The position numbers were made by a program, and so were the translations under genes. Source: JBBIRG01 sp964410965 (GTDB lineage Bacteria; CLD3; SB21; JBBIRG01). Taken from it: DNA of 64,000 bases. Positions 1 to 7,692 of this stretch are shown here, in pieces (positions within the stretch are counted from its first letter, which is position 1; each line of letters begins with the position of its first letter). The notes below the pieces were generated by a model. The model worked only from the letters and a program-made list of their open reading frames with translations, was not told where the DNA came from and ran no database searches. The stretch is from NCBI GenBank assembly GCA_964410965.1, contig CAYPIY010000006.1, forward strand, positions 248,001 to 312,000, in the 5' to 3' direction.

Positions 1-1070
1 TTTCTTGCTTCTTTTACAAGCCACAGATAGAAATGAATATTGTGTATCGTTGTCAGCTGATGGCCGACAATTTCCTTGATGGAAGACAAATGCCGGACAT
101 ACGCCCTTGAAAAATTTTTGCAGGTATAGCAATCACAGGCTTCATCGATCGGTGAAAAGTCATCGGCATAGGACGCGTTACGGATGGTCATTTTTCCCCA
201 TGTCGTAAAGAGGGTTCCGTTGCGAGCGTTTCGGGTGGGCATGACACAATCAAACATATCCACTCCGCGGTCGATGCATTCCAGGATATCCTCCGGTGTA
301 CCGACGCCCATCAGGTAGCGGGGTTTTTCTTCGGGTAAATGTTCGCAGCTGATTTGCGCGATTCGGTATACATCCTCTTTCGGCTCACCGACGCTTACTC
401 CCCCGATGGCGTAACCGTCGAAGTTCATTTTGGCAAGCGTTTCGGCGCTTAAGCGGCGCAGATCATCGTACACCCCTCCCTGGACTATAGGAAAAAGAGT
501 CTGGGAATGTCCGTATAGCGGAGAGGAATTATTGTTAAATTCATTTTTGCATCGTTCGGCCCAGGCCATCGTCAGTTCATTCGATTTTTTCGCGTAGTCA
601 TGCGAGCATGGATAGGGCGGGCATTCATCAAGTACCATGCATATGTCCGAGCCAAGCTTGCGCTGGATCTGCACGACGTCTTCGGGACGGAAGAAATGTT
701 TTGAGCCGTCAATATGCGATGTAAAAAACACACCGTCCCGGGTGAGCTTGCGGAGCTGAGAAAGGCTGAAAACCTGGTATCCGCCGCTGTCGGTCAGCAT
801 AGGAAGATCCCAGCCGATGAATTTATGCAAACCTCCGGCTTTGTGGATAATATCCGTGCCAGGCCGGAGATAAAGATGGTATGTGTTCCCCAGGATGATC
901 TGGGCTCCGCATTCTTTCAGTTCGCGGTGCTCAATGGCCTTGACATCCCCCAGCGTACCGACAGGCATGAAAATCGGAGTTTCGACCGTACCGTGATCGG
1001 TTTCCAGAAGTCCTGCCCGGGCTCGGGATCCGGCGATGCCTGGCTTCCTGTGTAGCAATGAGAATTTCAT
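1..1070 (-). CDS. tgt: Queuine/preQ1 tRNA-guanine transglycosylase, partial (3' end outside window)
   Basis: This enzyme exchanges guanine-34 of GUN-anticodon tRNAs for preQ1 in queuosine synthesis. Reading the minus strand from ATG at 1070 gives about 356 residues that run off the window edge; the usual length is about 375, so only the extreme C-terminus is missing. Visible are the DSGGYQ active-site loop, QGG and GGVSVGE substrate-pocket motifs, the FDCVMPTR stretch carrying the nucleophilic Asp, and the zinc-site Cys cluster CDCYTC near the end. The start lies 5 bases after the rseP stop on the same strand, so it is very probably co-transcribed with dxr and rseP. The ribosome site is weak, consistent with translational coupling. 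Confidence 0.95.
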   Translation of the reverse strand, partial: MKFSLLHRKPGIAGSRARAGLLETDHGTVETPIFMPVGTLGDVKAIEHRELKECGAQIILGNTYHLYLRPGTDIIHKAGGLHKFIGWDLPMLTDSGGYQVFSLSQLRKLTRDGVFFTSHIDGSKHFFRPEDVVQIQRKLGSDICMVLDECPPYPCSHDYAKKSNELTMAWAERCKNEFNNNSSPLYGHSQTLFPIVQGGVYDDLRRLSAETLAKMNFDGYAIGGVSVGEPKEDVYRIAQISCEHLPEEKPRYLMGVGTPEDILECIDRGVDMFDCVMPTRNARNGTLFTTWGKMTIRNASYADDFSPIDEACDCYTCKNFSRAYVRHLSSIKEIVGHQLTTIHNIHFYLWLVKEAR

Positions 1071-1074
1071 CGGG

Positions 1075-2574
1075 TCACATGGTTCCTGTCCAGCGCAATA
1101 TGTCGTTGATTACCACATAAACGATAAACGCCAGAAGCAACGCCATGCCGGTTTGCTGTGCGTAAAGTTTGAATTTAATCGAAAGGGGCCTGCGGATGAA
1201 GCCTTCGATCAACAGAAACACAAGATGCCCGCCGTCCAAAGCGGGGACCGGGAACAGATTAAATACCGCAAGGCTTACGCTCAGCAAAGCCATGAAATAC
1301 CAAATTCCTTCCCATCCCTGTTTCTGCTTCACTTCGCCGGTCATGCGTACGATTGCAATCGGTCCTCCCATGGATTCGCGGAAAGACTGTTCCCCGAAAA
1401 TGATCTGCTTGATGCTGACCAGGATTAAAGTGGTAAGTCCGGCCGTACGCTCAGCGCCGTGAGCGATGCCCTCAATGAATGAAACCTGCTTCGTGAATTC
1501 CGGGACGGGCAGCGGCGCAATCCCGATCAGCCCGACTTCTTTGACGCCTTCGGCCGTCTGAATCTTGCCCCGCTTTGTGAAAAGATCCGCTTTCATCGGC
1601 TTATCCTCACGAATCCATTCCATGCTGATCATTTGTTCAGGATGCTGATGGATAATAGCTACCAGTTCCTGCCAGCTTTCAACCTTTTGCCCGTTGACCG
1701 CTGTGATCCGGTCGCCGGATTTCATTCCCGCCCTTAACGCGGGACTGTCGGGAAGCACTTCCGAAATCTGGGTGCTGAGTTTGTACTGATTGTACTGATC
1801 AACATCGGGAATGCCGTTTTTAACCGCAAGAAAAGCAAAAATCAGCGCCCCGAGAATGAAGTTAAAAATCACACCGCCGCTGATCACGAAAATCCTCTGC
1901 CAGACCGGTTTTGCGCGGTATTCCCACGGATGCGGCGTGCCTTCCTTCATGCTTTCAGGATCGAAACTTTCGTCAATCATACCATTAATCTTGCAATAAC
2001 CCCCGAGCGGAACCCAGGAAAGGCAATAATCGGTCGTAAAATGCTGCCGGTATAATTCATCGATATGGATACGTTTGTACTGAAGGACGGAATCCATGAG
2101 TTCAGGAGAATCCGCGATGATATTGAAAATATTTTTTTTCAATTCGGCGTTGGCGTTTTCTTCCGGATTGATGATCGAAAGAGTTTTTTGGATATCGGTT
2201 TTCTCGACAGTTTTTCCTTTTTTATTCGTGAGGGTTGACTTGATTTCCTGTACGTCGATGTCAAACCATAGGCTAACCAAACGGACACTCTGTTCCTCGT
2301 TTTGCGACAGGCCGCGGTTGTTTAATTGGGCGTGGATCGCCTGAAACTGCGGATTAGAGGAGAACGATGAAAGGATATCCCGCTGAAACTTCTTTTTCAG
2401 CCGGCGGGTGCCCCAGTGGAACCCCCATGCGCGCGGCGGAAAGCCAAGTGAAAACGCGTCCACTTTCATGCCAAATATTTTGGCCGCCAGATAATGGCCC
2501 AGTTCATGAAAAAATACGAGGATGCCGAGAATGATTATGAATGGAATGATAAAATCAAAAAGAGCGGAACCCAT
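1075..2574 (-). CDS. rseP: RIP metalloprotease RseP (site-2 protease) with a large insertion
   Basis: This is a membrane-embedded zinc protease that cleaves anti-sigma factors or signal peptide remnants inside the membrane. The zinc motif HELGH is at residues 23-27 in the first membrane helix, a PDZ domain lies roughly at 260-340, and the second active-site motif PALDGGH is near the C-terminus before the last membrane segments. At 499 residues it is longer than the 350-450 usual in the family: a charged, soluble-looking stretch of about 120 residues (about 60-180) separates the HELGH helix from the PLGGY loop. An AGAGG ribosome site lies just upstream of the ATG. It sits between dxr and tgt, the common dxr-rseP order. 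Confidence 0.93.
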   Translation of the reverse strand: MGSALFDFIIPFIIILGILVFFHELGHYLAAKIFGMKVDAFSLGFPPRAWGFHWGTRRLKKKFQRDILSSFSSNPQFQAIHAQLNNRGLSQNEEQSVRLVSLWFDIDVQEIKSTLTNKKGKTVEKTDIQKTLSIINPEENANAELKKNIFNIIADSPELMDSVLQYKRIHIDELYRQHFTTDYCLSWVPLGGYCKINGMIDESFDPESMKEGTPHPWEYRAKPVWQRIFVISGGVIFNFILGALIFAFLAVKNGIPDVDQYNQYKLSTQISEVLPDSPALRAGMKSGDRITAVNGQKVESWQELVAIIHQHPEQMISMEWIREDKPMKADLFTKRGKIQTAEGVKEVGLIGIAPLPVPEFTKQVSFIEGIAHGAERTAGLTTLILVSIKQIIFGEQSFRESMGGPIAIVRMTGEVKQKQGWEGIWYFMALLSVSLAVFNLFPVPALDGGHLVFLLIEGFIRRPLSIKFKLYAQQTGMALLLAFIVYVVINDILRWTGTM

Positions 2575-2630
2575 TTAAAACCTCTAGTATATTGTGGTTG
2601 ACAGTACAACGTTAAAATAATAATTCTATT

Positions 2631-3773
2631 TCAGGTTTTCCGGATGATAAAATCCCTGGCCCACCGGTCGGTTTCCAGGATATCGTCAACCGAAGGGTTG
2701 CTGATCACCGGATGTGCCTGCATGACGCTCTCAATCAGTTCCGGAATATGAAGAAATCCGATTTTTTTGTTCAGGAAAAGATTCACGGCCGATTCATTAG
2801 CCGCGTTCATAACTGCCGCAAGGGACCCTCCCGTCCGGAGGGCATCATAGGCAAGACCGAGACAGCGGAACGTTTTCATATCGGGCTGGCTGAAATCGAG
2901 ATGCATCCCGTGCCAGTTGACTGCCGGAAAAGTGTTTTTCAGTCTTCCGGGGTAAGTTAATGCATACTGGATCGGGAATCTCATGTCCGCCGGACCTGCC
3001 TGGGCTTTCACAGAACCGTCTGTCATCTCAACCATCGAATGGATAATGGACTGCGGATGAATGACAACCTCGATCCGGTCCGCGGGAATACTAAATAGCC
3101 AATACGCTTCGATGACCTCCAACCCTTTATTCATCAGAGTTGCCGAATCGATAGTGATCTTCGATCCCATCGACCAGTTGGGATGTTTCAGCGCCTGTTC
3201 TGCGGTTACGGTTTCAAGTTGTTCGCGCGTATATCCTCGGAACGGGCCGCCCGAAGCCGTAAGTATGATTTTTCGGACATTACCGTAATTTTCTCCCTGC
3301 AGGCACTGAAAGATCGCGCTGTGCTCGCTGTCAATGGGAATCAGTTTGATCTTATATTTCTCAGCCGACGCGGTCACAATTTGTCCGGCGGCTACGAGAG
3401 TTTCCTTGTTTGCAAGGCCAATATTTTTTCCGGACCGGATCGCCGCCAGGGTCGGCAAAAGCCCCGCTGAACCGACGATGCTGTTCACCATCAGATCGGC
3501 ATCCGTCTCAGAGGCAAGGAGGATTATATCTTCCATGCCCGTGTAAACCTTTATCTGGCTTTGTGATAAGGCTGATTTGACCGCTGAAAACTTTTCCGGA
3601 TTCAAAATGCCAACAGATTCAGGTTTGAATTCGGACGCCTGCTGAATCAACCGGTCGGCATCCTGAAAAGCCGTCAGACAAACGATCCTGAAATGTTCAG
3701 GATGCTCGCGAACTACCTGCAGAGTGCTTTGTCCAATTGAACCGGTAGAACCGAATAATGCGATTTTCTTCAT
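2631..3773 (-). CDS. dxr: 1-deoxy-D-xylulose 5-phosphate reductoisomerase
   Basis: This enzyme converts DXP to MEP with NADPH, the committed step of the non-mevalonate isoprenoid pathway in the cytosol. The N-terminal nucleotide-binding motif GSTGSIGQST starts at residue 7. Further family motifs are NKETLVAAG, PIDSEHSAIFQ, ASGGPF, and the metal-binding and loop region PNWSMGSKITIDSATLMNKGLE (positions about 205-226). The 380-residue length is normal. An in-frame extension to 3854 exists, but its first 27 residues are unlike the family, so I chose the ATG at 3773. It is the first gene of the minus-strand dxr-rseP-tgt set. Its products feed prenyl chains, including any substrate of the GGGP synthase at 41294. 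Confidence 0.96.
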   Translation of the reverse strand: MKKIALFGSTGSIGQSTLQVVREHPEHFRIVCLTAFQDADRLIQQASEFKPESVGILNPEKFSAVKSALSQSQIKVYTGMEDIILLASETDADLMVNSIVGSAGLLPTLAAIRSGKNIGLANKETLVAAGQIVTASAEKYKIKLIPIDSEHSAIFQCLQGENYGNVRKIILTASGGPFRGYTREQLETVTAEQALKHPNWSMGSKITIDSATLMNKGLEVIEAYWLFSIPADRIEVVIHPQSIIHSMVEMTDGSVKAQAGPADMRFPIQYALTYPGRLKNTFPAVNWHGMHLDFSQPDMKTFRCLGLAYDALRTGGSLAAVMNAANESAVNLFLNKKIGFLHIPELIESVMQAHPVISNPSVDDILETDRWARDFIIRKT

Positions 3774-3937
3774 ATCTTCAGAGCCAAAATGAAATCTTAT
3801 GCGGCGTATGATACAAAAATAATGCACAATAACAAACGAAAAAAAAGAAACCATGCGAAAAAATGTGAGAATAATATTGTTTTCTTCTTATAATCATTAT
3901 ATATTTTATGAAATATGTTACGAACGATGAGGACTCC

Positions 3938-5086
3938 ATGGAATCGAGTTCGACTGAAAAGAAACATAAAGTCTTAGTGGTGGATGATGAGGAATTGAAC
4001 GTACGTTTTTTGTCAACGTTTCTCACCCGCAAGGGTTTTGTCGTGGATGTCGCATCACGCGGCACGGAAGCTCTCCAGCAAATTGACCGTTCCATGCCCG
4101 ATGTGGTACTTCTTGATGTGATGATGCCGGATATGGACGGTTTTGAAGTCTGCCGTGTCCTTCGTCAGAATCCCCAGACACATTTGCTGCCGGTCGTCAT
4201 GGTTACAGCTCTTCACAGTATAGAGGATGAAGTCCGGGCCCTTGAAGTCGGCGCCGATGATTTTTTGCCGAAACCCATCAATAATCTTGAGCTGATGGCG
4301 CGTTTGAGATCCCTGCTCCGTATAAAAAATCTTCACGATGAACTGAAAGCCAGTAAACAGGAACTGGAGATCAAAAACAAAGAGCTGATCGAACTGCAGG
4401 GTTTCCGGGATTCACTTACCCAGATGATCATCCATGACCTGAAGAACCCGCTCACGGGAATCATGGGCTGCACCGAAATCCTCATGATGATGAATGAGGA
4501 TTTGAACGACCGGCAGAAAACGATCGTTAAAAAACTTGACGAGAGCGCCACTACGATGCTCAAGATGATCACTGACATGCTTGATATCAGCCGCATGGAA
4601 GAAAACAAAGTCAAGCTGAAAAAGCAACCTTTTTCCATTACCGAACTTTTTGAATTCAGCCTCAGCGAATTTGCGTTTCTTATGCAGAAAAACCAGATCA
4701 GAGGTCGTATTGAAACCGGGACGGATGAAATGATGATTGAAGCCGACAGAGACATGATACAACGGGTTGTATCCAATCTGCTTCATAACGCGATCAAGCA
4801 CAGCATGAAAGACGGGGAAGTCATTCTCAAAGCATCCGTCGATGCGGAACAGGCAAGGATGTACATTTCTGTCAAAGATTACGGAGAGGGTATCGCTCCG
4901 GAATACCACGAAAAGATATTCGAAAAATTCGCGCAGGCTGACCTTAAAAAACTCGGATTGAAAACCGACCGAGGACTGGGACTGACATTCTGCAAACTGG
5001 CTGTCGAAAGTCACGGCGGTAAAATCTGGGTCGAAAGCGCGGTTTCAAGCGGCAGTGAATTCAAGTTTTATCTTTCCCTGCAATAA
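3938..5086 (+). CDS. Receiver-histidine kinase hybrid (REC-HisKA-HATPase)
   Basis: This is a cytosolic two-component protein with no membrane segment. An N-terminal receiver (about 10-125) has an intact DD pair, phosphoacceptor Asp in LLDVMMPDMDG and the KP motif. A short coiled coil (about 130-160) follows, then a HisKA dimerisation domain with the phosphoacceptor His at about 166 in HDLKNPL. The HATPase domain has the NLLHNAIKH N-box, YGEGI G1 box and GLGL G2 box. The receiver-first order suggests phosphorylation of the receiver tunes the kinase. An upstream in-frame ATG at 3908 would add ten residues; I prefer 3938 because a GAGG precedes it. It is divergent from dxr and just upstream of comF. 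The target is unknown. Confidence 0.88.
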   Translation: MESSSTEKKHKVLVVDDEELNVRFLSTFLTRKGFVVDVASRGTEALQQIDRSMPDVVLLDVMMPDMDGFEVCRVLRQNPQTHLLPVVMVTALHSIEDEVRALEVGADDFLPKPINNLELMARLRSLLRIKNLHDELKASKQELEIKNKELIELQGFRDSLTQMIIHDLKNPLTGIMGCTEILMMMNEDLNDRQKTIVKKLDESATTMLKMITDMLDISRMEENKVKLKKQPFSITELFEFSLSEFAFLMQKNQIRGRIETGTDEMMIEADRDMIQRVVSNLLHNAIKHSMKDGEVILKASVDAEQARMYISVKDYGEGIAPEYHEKIFEKFAQADLKKLGLKTDRGLGLTFCKLAVESHGGKIWVESAVSSGSEFKFYLSLQ

Positions 5087-5110
5087 TTGCACCCTTCAAG
5101 CGGTTCCGCT

Positions 5111-5797
5111 ATGAATCATATCCTCCAGAAACTGGTTCAATGGATAGATTTTATTTACCCGCCAGTATGCATAGTATGTGACCAGTGGACAGGGGTTTCC
5201 GGTGAATGGGTTTGCGGGAACTGCTGGGAACAGCTGGAAATGATTGAAACGCCTGTAACGTCAGGCCTGAAATCCGCCCATGAACTGGATGAGGTGCGGT
5301 CTGTTTTTGTGTACAATGATGCTGTTAAAACCATCATTCATCATCTGAAATATCAACGGGCTATTAATTTATCGGCTCCCCTTGCGAAATATTCGACTTT
5401 CATTCTCAGCGGTTTACAGGAATGGATGATGGCGGACATGCTGCTTCCCATTCCGCTGCATCCAGTAAAACTCAGGGAAAGGGGATACAATCAGTCGGAA
5501 GAACTGGGAAAAGCATTCAGCGGCGAAACCGGGATTCCTATGAAAAATAATATCCTTTTCCGCAGGTTATACACAGTATCCCAGACCCAGATGGGTTCTG
5601 CGGCGGGCCGACAAAAGAATATGCGCGATGCTTTTAAGATCAATCCGAAAGCAGTTATTGCCGGTAAAAAAATCATTTTAATTGATGACGTGGTCACAAC
5701 CGGTTCAACGGCCAATGCCTGCGCATCCATTCTGAAAACCGCCGGCGCTTCAAAGATCTTTCTGCTTACGCTCGCTCATCCTGTTTTTAATAACTGA
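5111..5797 (+). CDS. comF: ComF family phosphoribosyltransferase-like protein
   Basis: ComF-type proteins are linked to DNA uptake and, in some bacteria, to natural transformation; their enzymatic role is not settled. The N-terminal region carries paired cysteines (CIVC, then CGNC) typical of the ComF zinc ribbon. The C-terminal half is a type I phosphoribosyltransferase fold with the PRPP loop LIDDVVTTGST. The RGYNQSEELGK stretch and QTQMGSAAGRQKNM are also family hallmarks. I used the ATG at 5111; a TTG at 5087 directly after the preceding stop is an alternative that adds eight residues. About 229 residues is normal for the family. No other competence genes are seen next to it. Confidence 0.9.
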   Translation: MNHILQKLVQWIDFIYPPVCIVCDQWTGVSGEWVCGNCWEQLEMIETPVTSGLKSAHELDEVRSVFVYNDAVKTIIHHLKYQRAINLSAPLAKYSTFILSGLQEWMMADMLLPIPLHPVKLRERGYNQSEELGKAFSGETGIPMKNNILFRRLYTVSQTQMGSAAGRQKNMRDAFKINPKAVIAGKKIILIDDVVTTGSTANACASILKTAGASKIFLLTLAHPVFNN

Positions 5798-6052
5798 TAC
5801 GAATCGTGCAATACTGACACGTAAAACCTGAATAGATCCCATCTGCTTCAAAATAGGTTTACGTTTGTTCAGTCAAAATCACTCGCAATGAAACAATCCG
5901 GCATCGGGGCAGAAATGAATTCGTTGAGTCCGACGACACTCCGGGTCATGTATCCCGGCTGATTTTCCGGAAAATATCTTTTTTTATTTTTTAATTATGA
6001 AAAAAAATGTGTATATTTTAATCTAGCAGTTTTCTGTAATGAAACAGGATGT
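5798..6052. other. Intergenic region between comF and the lipid kinase gene
   Basis: These 255 bases contain no supported gene. An AT-rich stretch with ATTTTCCGGAAAAT and a following T-rich run (about 5960-5990) could be a weak terminator or promoter element, but the palindrome has almost no loop and I do not call it. The promoter of the lipid kinase operon is probably here. Confidence 0.5.
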
Positions 6053-6937
6053 ATGAAAATAGGCTTTGTTGTCAATCCGTTTGCGGGCGTTAAAAGAAAC
6101 GCATATCAGGAAGTACTCGATCTTGCGCGTAAAGTTTTCAGCGGCCGTCATTCGATCGAGATCATACCGACCAAAGAACCCGGCGACGCCACGCAGATCG
6201 CACGATATTTTGCCGACAATCATTTTCACGTGGTCGCGGCGGTGGGCGGCGACGGAACTTCCAACGAAACGGCGCAAGGCCTGATCCAGACCGAAACGGC
6301 TTTTTCCATTATCCCGTACGGTTCAGGGAACGGATTGGCGAGAGGGCTGTCCATATCCATGAACAGGCAAAAAGCCCTGCAGCAGGTCGACCGGGGCCAG
6401 ACACGGCTCATTGATGTTGGCGAAGTCACGGACGGTATGCAAAAAAAGCTTTTTTTCGGATTTGCGGGTACCGGTTTTGACGCTCATATCGGAAACCTTT
6501 TTAATCAGCGGAAAGGACGCCGGGGTTTTTTCGGTTATTTGTACTTATCGCTCAGTGCTTACCGGCAATATGAACCAATCCCGATGCGGGTAAGACTGAA
6601 TGAACAGGAAATCTTTACGAAACCTTTCATTCTGGCTGTCGCCAACACCAATGAATACGGCAACAACGCCAGGATCGCTCCCAAAGCCGTTCCGGATGAC
6701 GGATTTTTTGAAATTTGCCTTATCCAGAATATGACATTTTTGAAGGGAGTTACTCACGGCTGGCGCCTGTTTAACGGCTCCATTGAAAAAATCTCGGATA
6801 CCAGCATGTTCAGGGCCAGACAGGTGGATGTGGAACCGGAAAAACTGATTCAGTATCATCTCGATGGCGAACCCTATCAAACCGTAAATTCTTTGCGATT
6901 CAGGGTGCTGCCCAAACACTTGAAAGTAATAGTCTGA
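6053..6937 (+). CDS. Diacylglycerol kinase-catalytic-domain lipid kinase (YegS/DgkB-like)
   Basis: Members phosphorylate diacylglycerol, sphingoid bases or related lipids using ATP at the membrane surface. The N-terminal catalytic domain starts with the family signature NPFAG at about residues 8-12. The nucleotide-binding GGDGT motif with downstream NE is at about 64-72, and the PYGSGNGLAR loop is at about 91-100. The C-terminal beta-sandwich contains the conserved GFAGTGFDA. The length (294) is typical. The next gene, a Crp/Fnr regulator, starts 26 bases downstream, so the two may share a transcript. The substrate cannot be told from sequence; a diacylglycerol-like lipid is the default. Confidence 0.88.
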   Translation: MKIGFVVNPFAGVKRNAYQEVLDLARKVFSGRHSIEIIPTKEPGDATQIARYFADNHFHVVAAVGGDGTSNETAQGLIQTETAFSIIPYGSGNGLARGLSISMNRQKALQQVDRGQTRLIDVGEVTDGMQKKLFFGFAGTGFDAHIGNLFNQRKGRRGFFGYLYLSLSAYRQYEPIPMRVRLNEQEIFTKPFILAVANTNEYGNNARIAPKAVPDDGFFEICLIQNMTFLKGVTHGWRLFNGSIEKISDTSMFRARQVDVEPEKLIQYHLDGEPYQTVNSLRFRVLPKHLKVIV

Positions 6938-6963
6938 TTTATCAACCCAATGAGCAGACAGTT

Positions 6964-7665
6964 ATGACACAAGAACCGGATTTTCAGAGCAAGACTGAAT
7001 TTTTAAAAAAAGTTCCCCTTTTCAGGGAACTTCATCCGAAAGATCTTGAGCGCATTGCCCTGGTCGCACATAAGCGGACTTACCCACGGGAGCAGCTGAT
7101 CATGATTGAAGAGGAAACCGGGCAAACTTTGTTTATTCTCATGAACGGTCAGGTGAAAATATCCCGGATTGGAGAGGAAGGCAAGGAAGTGATTCTTGCT
7201 GTCATGACATCCGGCGATTTTTTCGGAGAATTGTCTCTGCTGGACGGCCAGTCCAGGTCGGCAAATGTGACCGTGATGCAGGAATCCCAGATGCTGCTCA
7301 TTCACAGGGATGATTTTCTGAACCTTCTCCGCGAATGTCCTTCCATAGCGATCAATCTGCTTAAAGAACTGGCGAGCCGGATCAGGAAATCCGACACACA
7401 GATCAAAAGCCTTTCGCTCAAGAACTCGACCGGTAAAGTGACATCCACGATACTGCGCCTGGCCACCGATATCGGTACCCGAGACGGGATCAAAGTGGCG
7501 ATCAGAAATCTGCCGACACAGCAGGATCTTGCAAATATGTCCGGAACAAGCCGTGAAACGATTTCCCGCATGATTCAGAGGCTGATAAATAAGGGATATC
7601 TTTCAAAATCAGGCAACACGCTTACAATCCTGGATTATGAACGTTTTAAAAAGGATTTCAGTTAA
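6964..7665 (+). CDS. Crp/Fnr family transcriptional regulator
   Basis: This is a two-domain DNA-binding regulator. An N-terminal cyclic-nucleotide-binding fold (about 15-130) contains GDFFGELSLLDGQSRSA, close to the phosphate-binding cassette of cAMP-type members. It is followed by the long dimerisation helix and a C-terminal winged helix (about 160-233). The recognition helix is clear in QQDLANMSGTSRETISRMI. There is no Cys cluster of the FNR iron-sulfur type, so a small-molecule ligand or none is more likely than oxygen sensing. It sits between a lipid kinase and a large sensor kinase on the same strand. Confidence 0.9.
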   Translation: MTQEPDFQSKTEFLKKVPLFRELHPKDLERIALVAHKRTYPREQLIMIEEETGQTLFILMNGQVKISRIGEEGKEVILAVMTSGDFFGELSLLDGQSRSANVTVMQESQMLLIHRDDFLNLLRECPSIAINLLKELASRIRKSDTQIKSLSLKNSTGKVTSTILRLATDIGTRDGIKVAIRNLPTQQDLANMSGTSRETISRMIQRLINKGYLSKSGNTLTILDYERFKKDFS

Positions 7666-7692
7666 CCCGGAATGAAAACCTGAAAACAAAGC

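Noticed and set aside
5950..6000. Terminator at the ATTTTCCGGAAAAT palindrome after comF
   Set aside because: The palindrome has no usable loop and the T run is not immediately adjacent.
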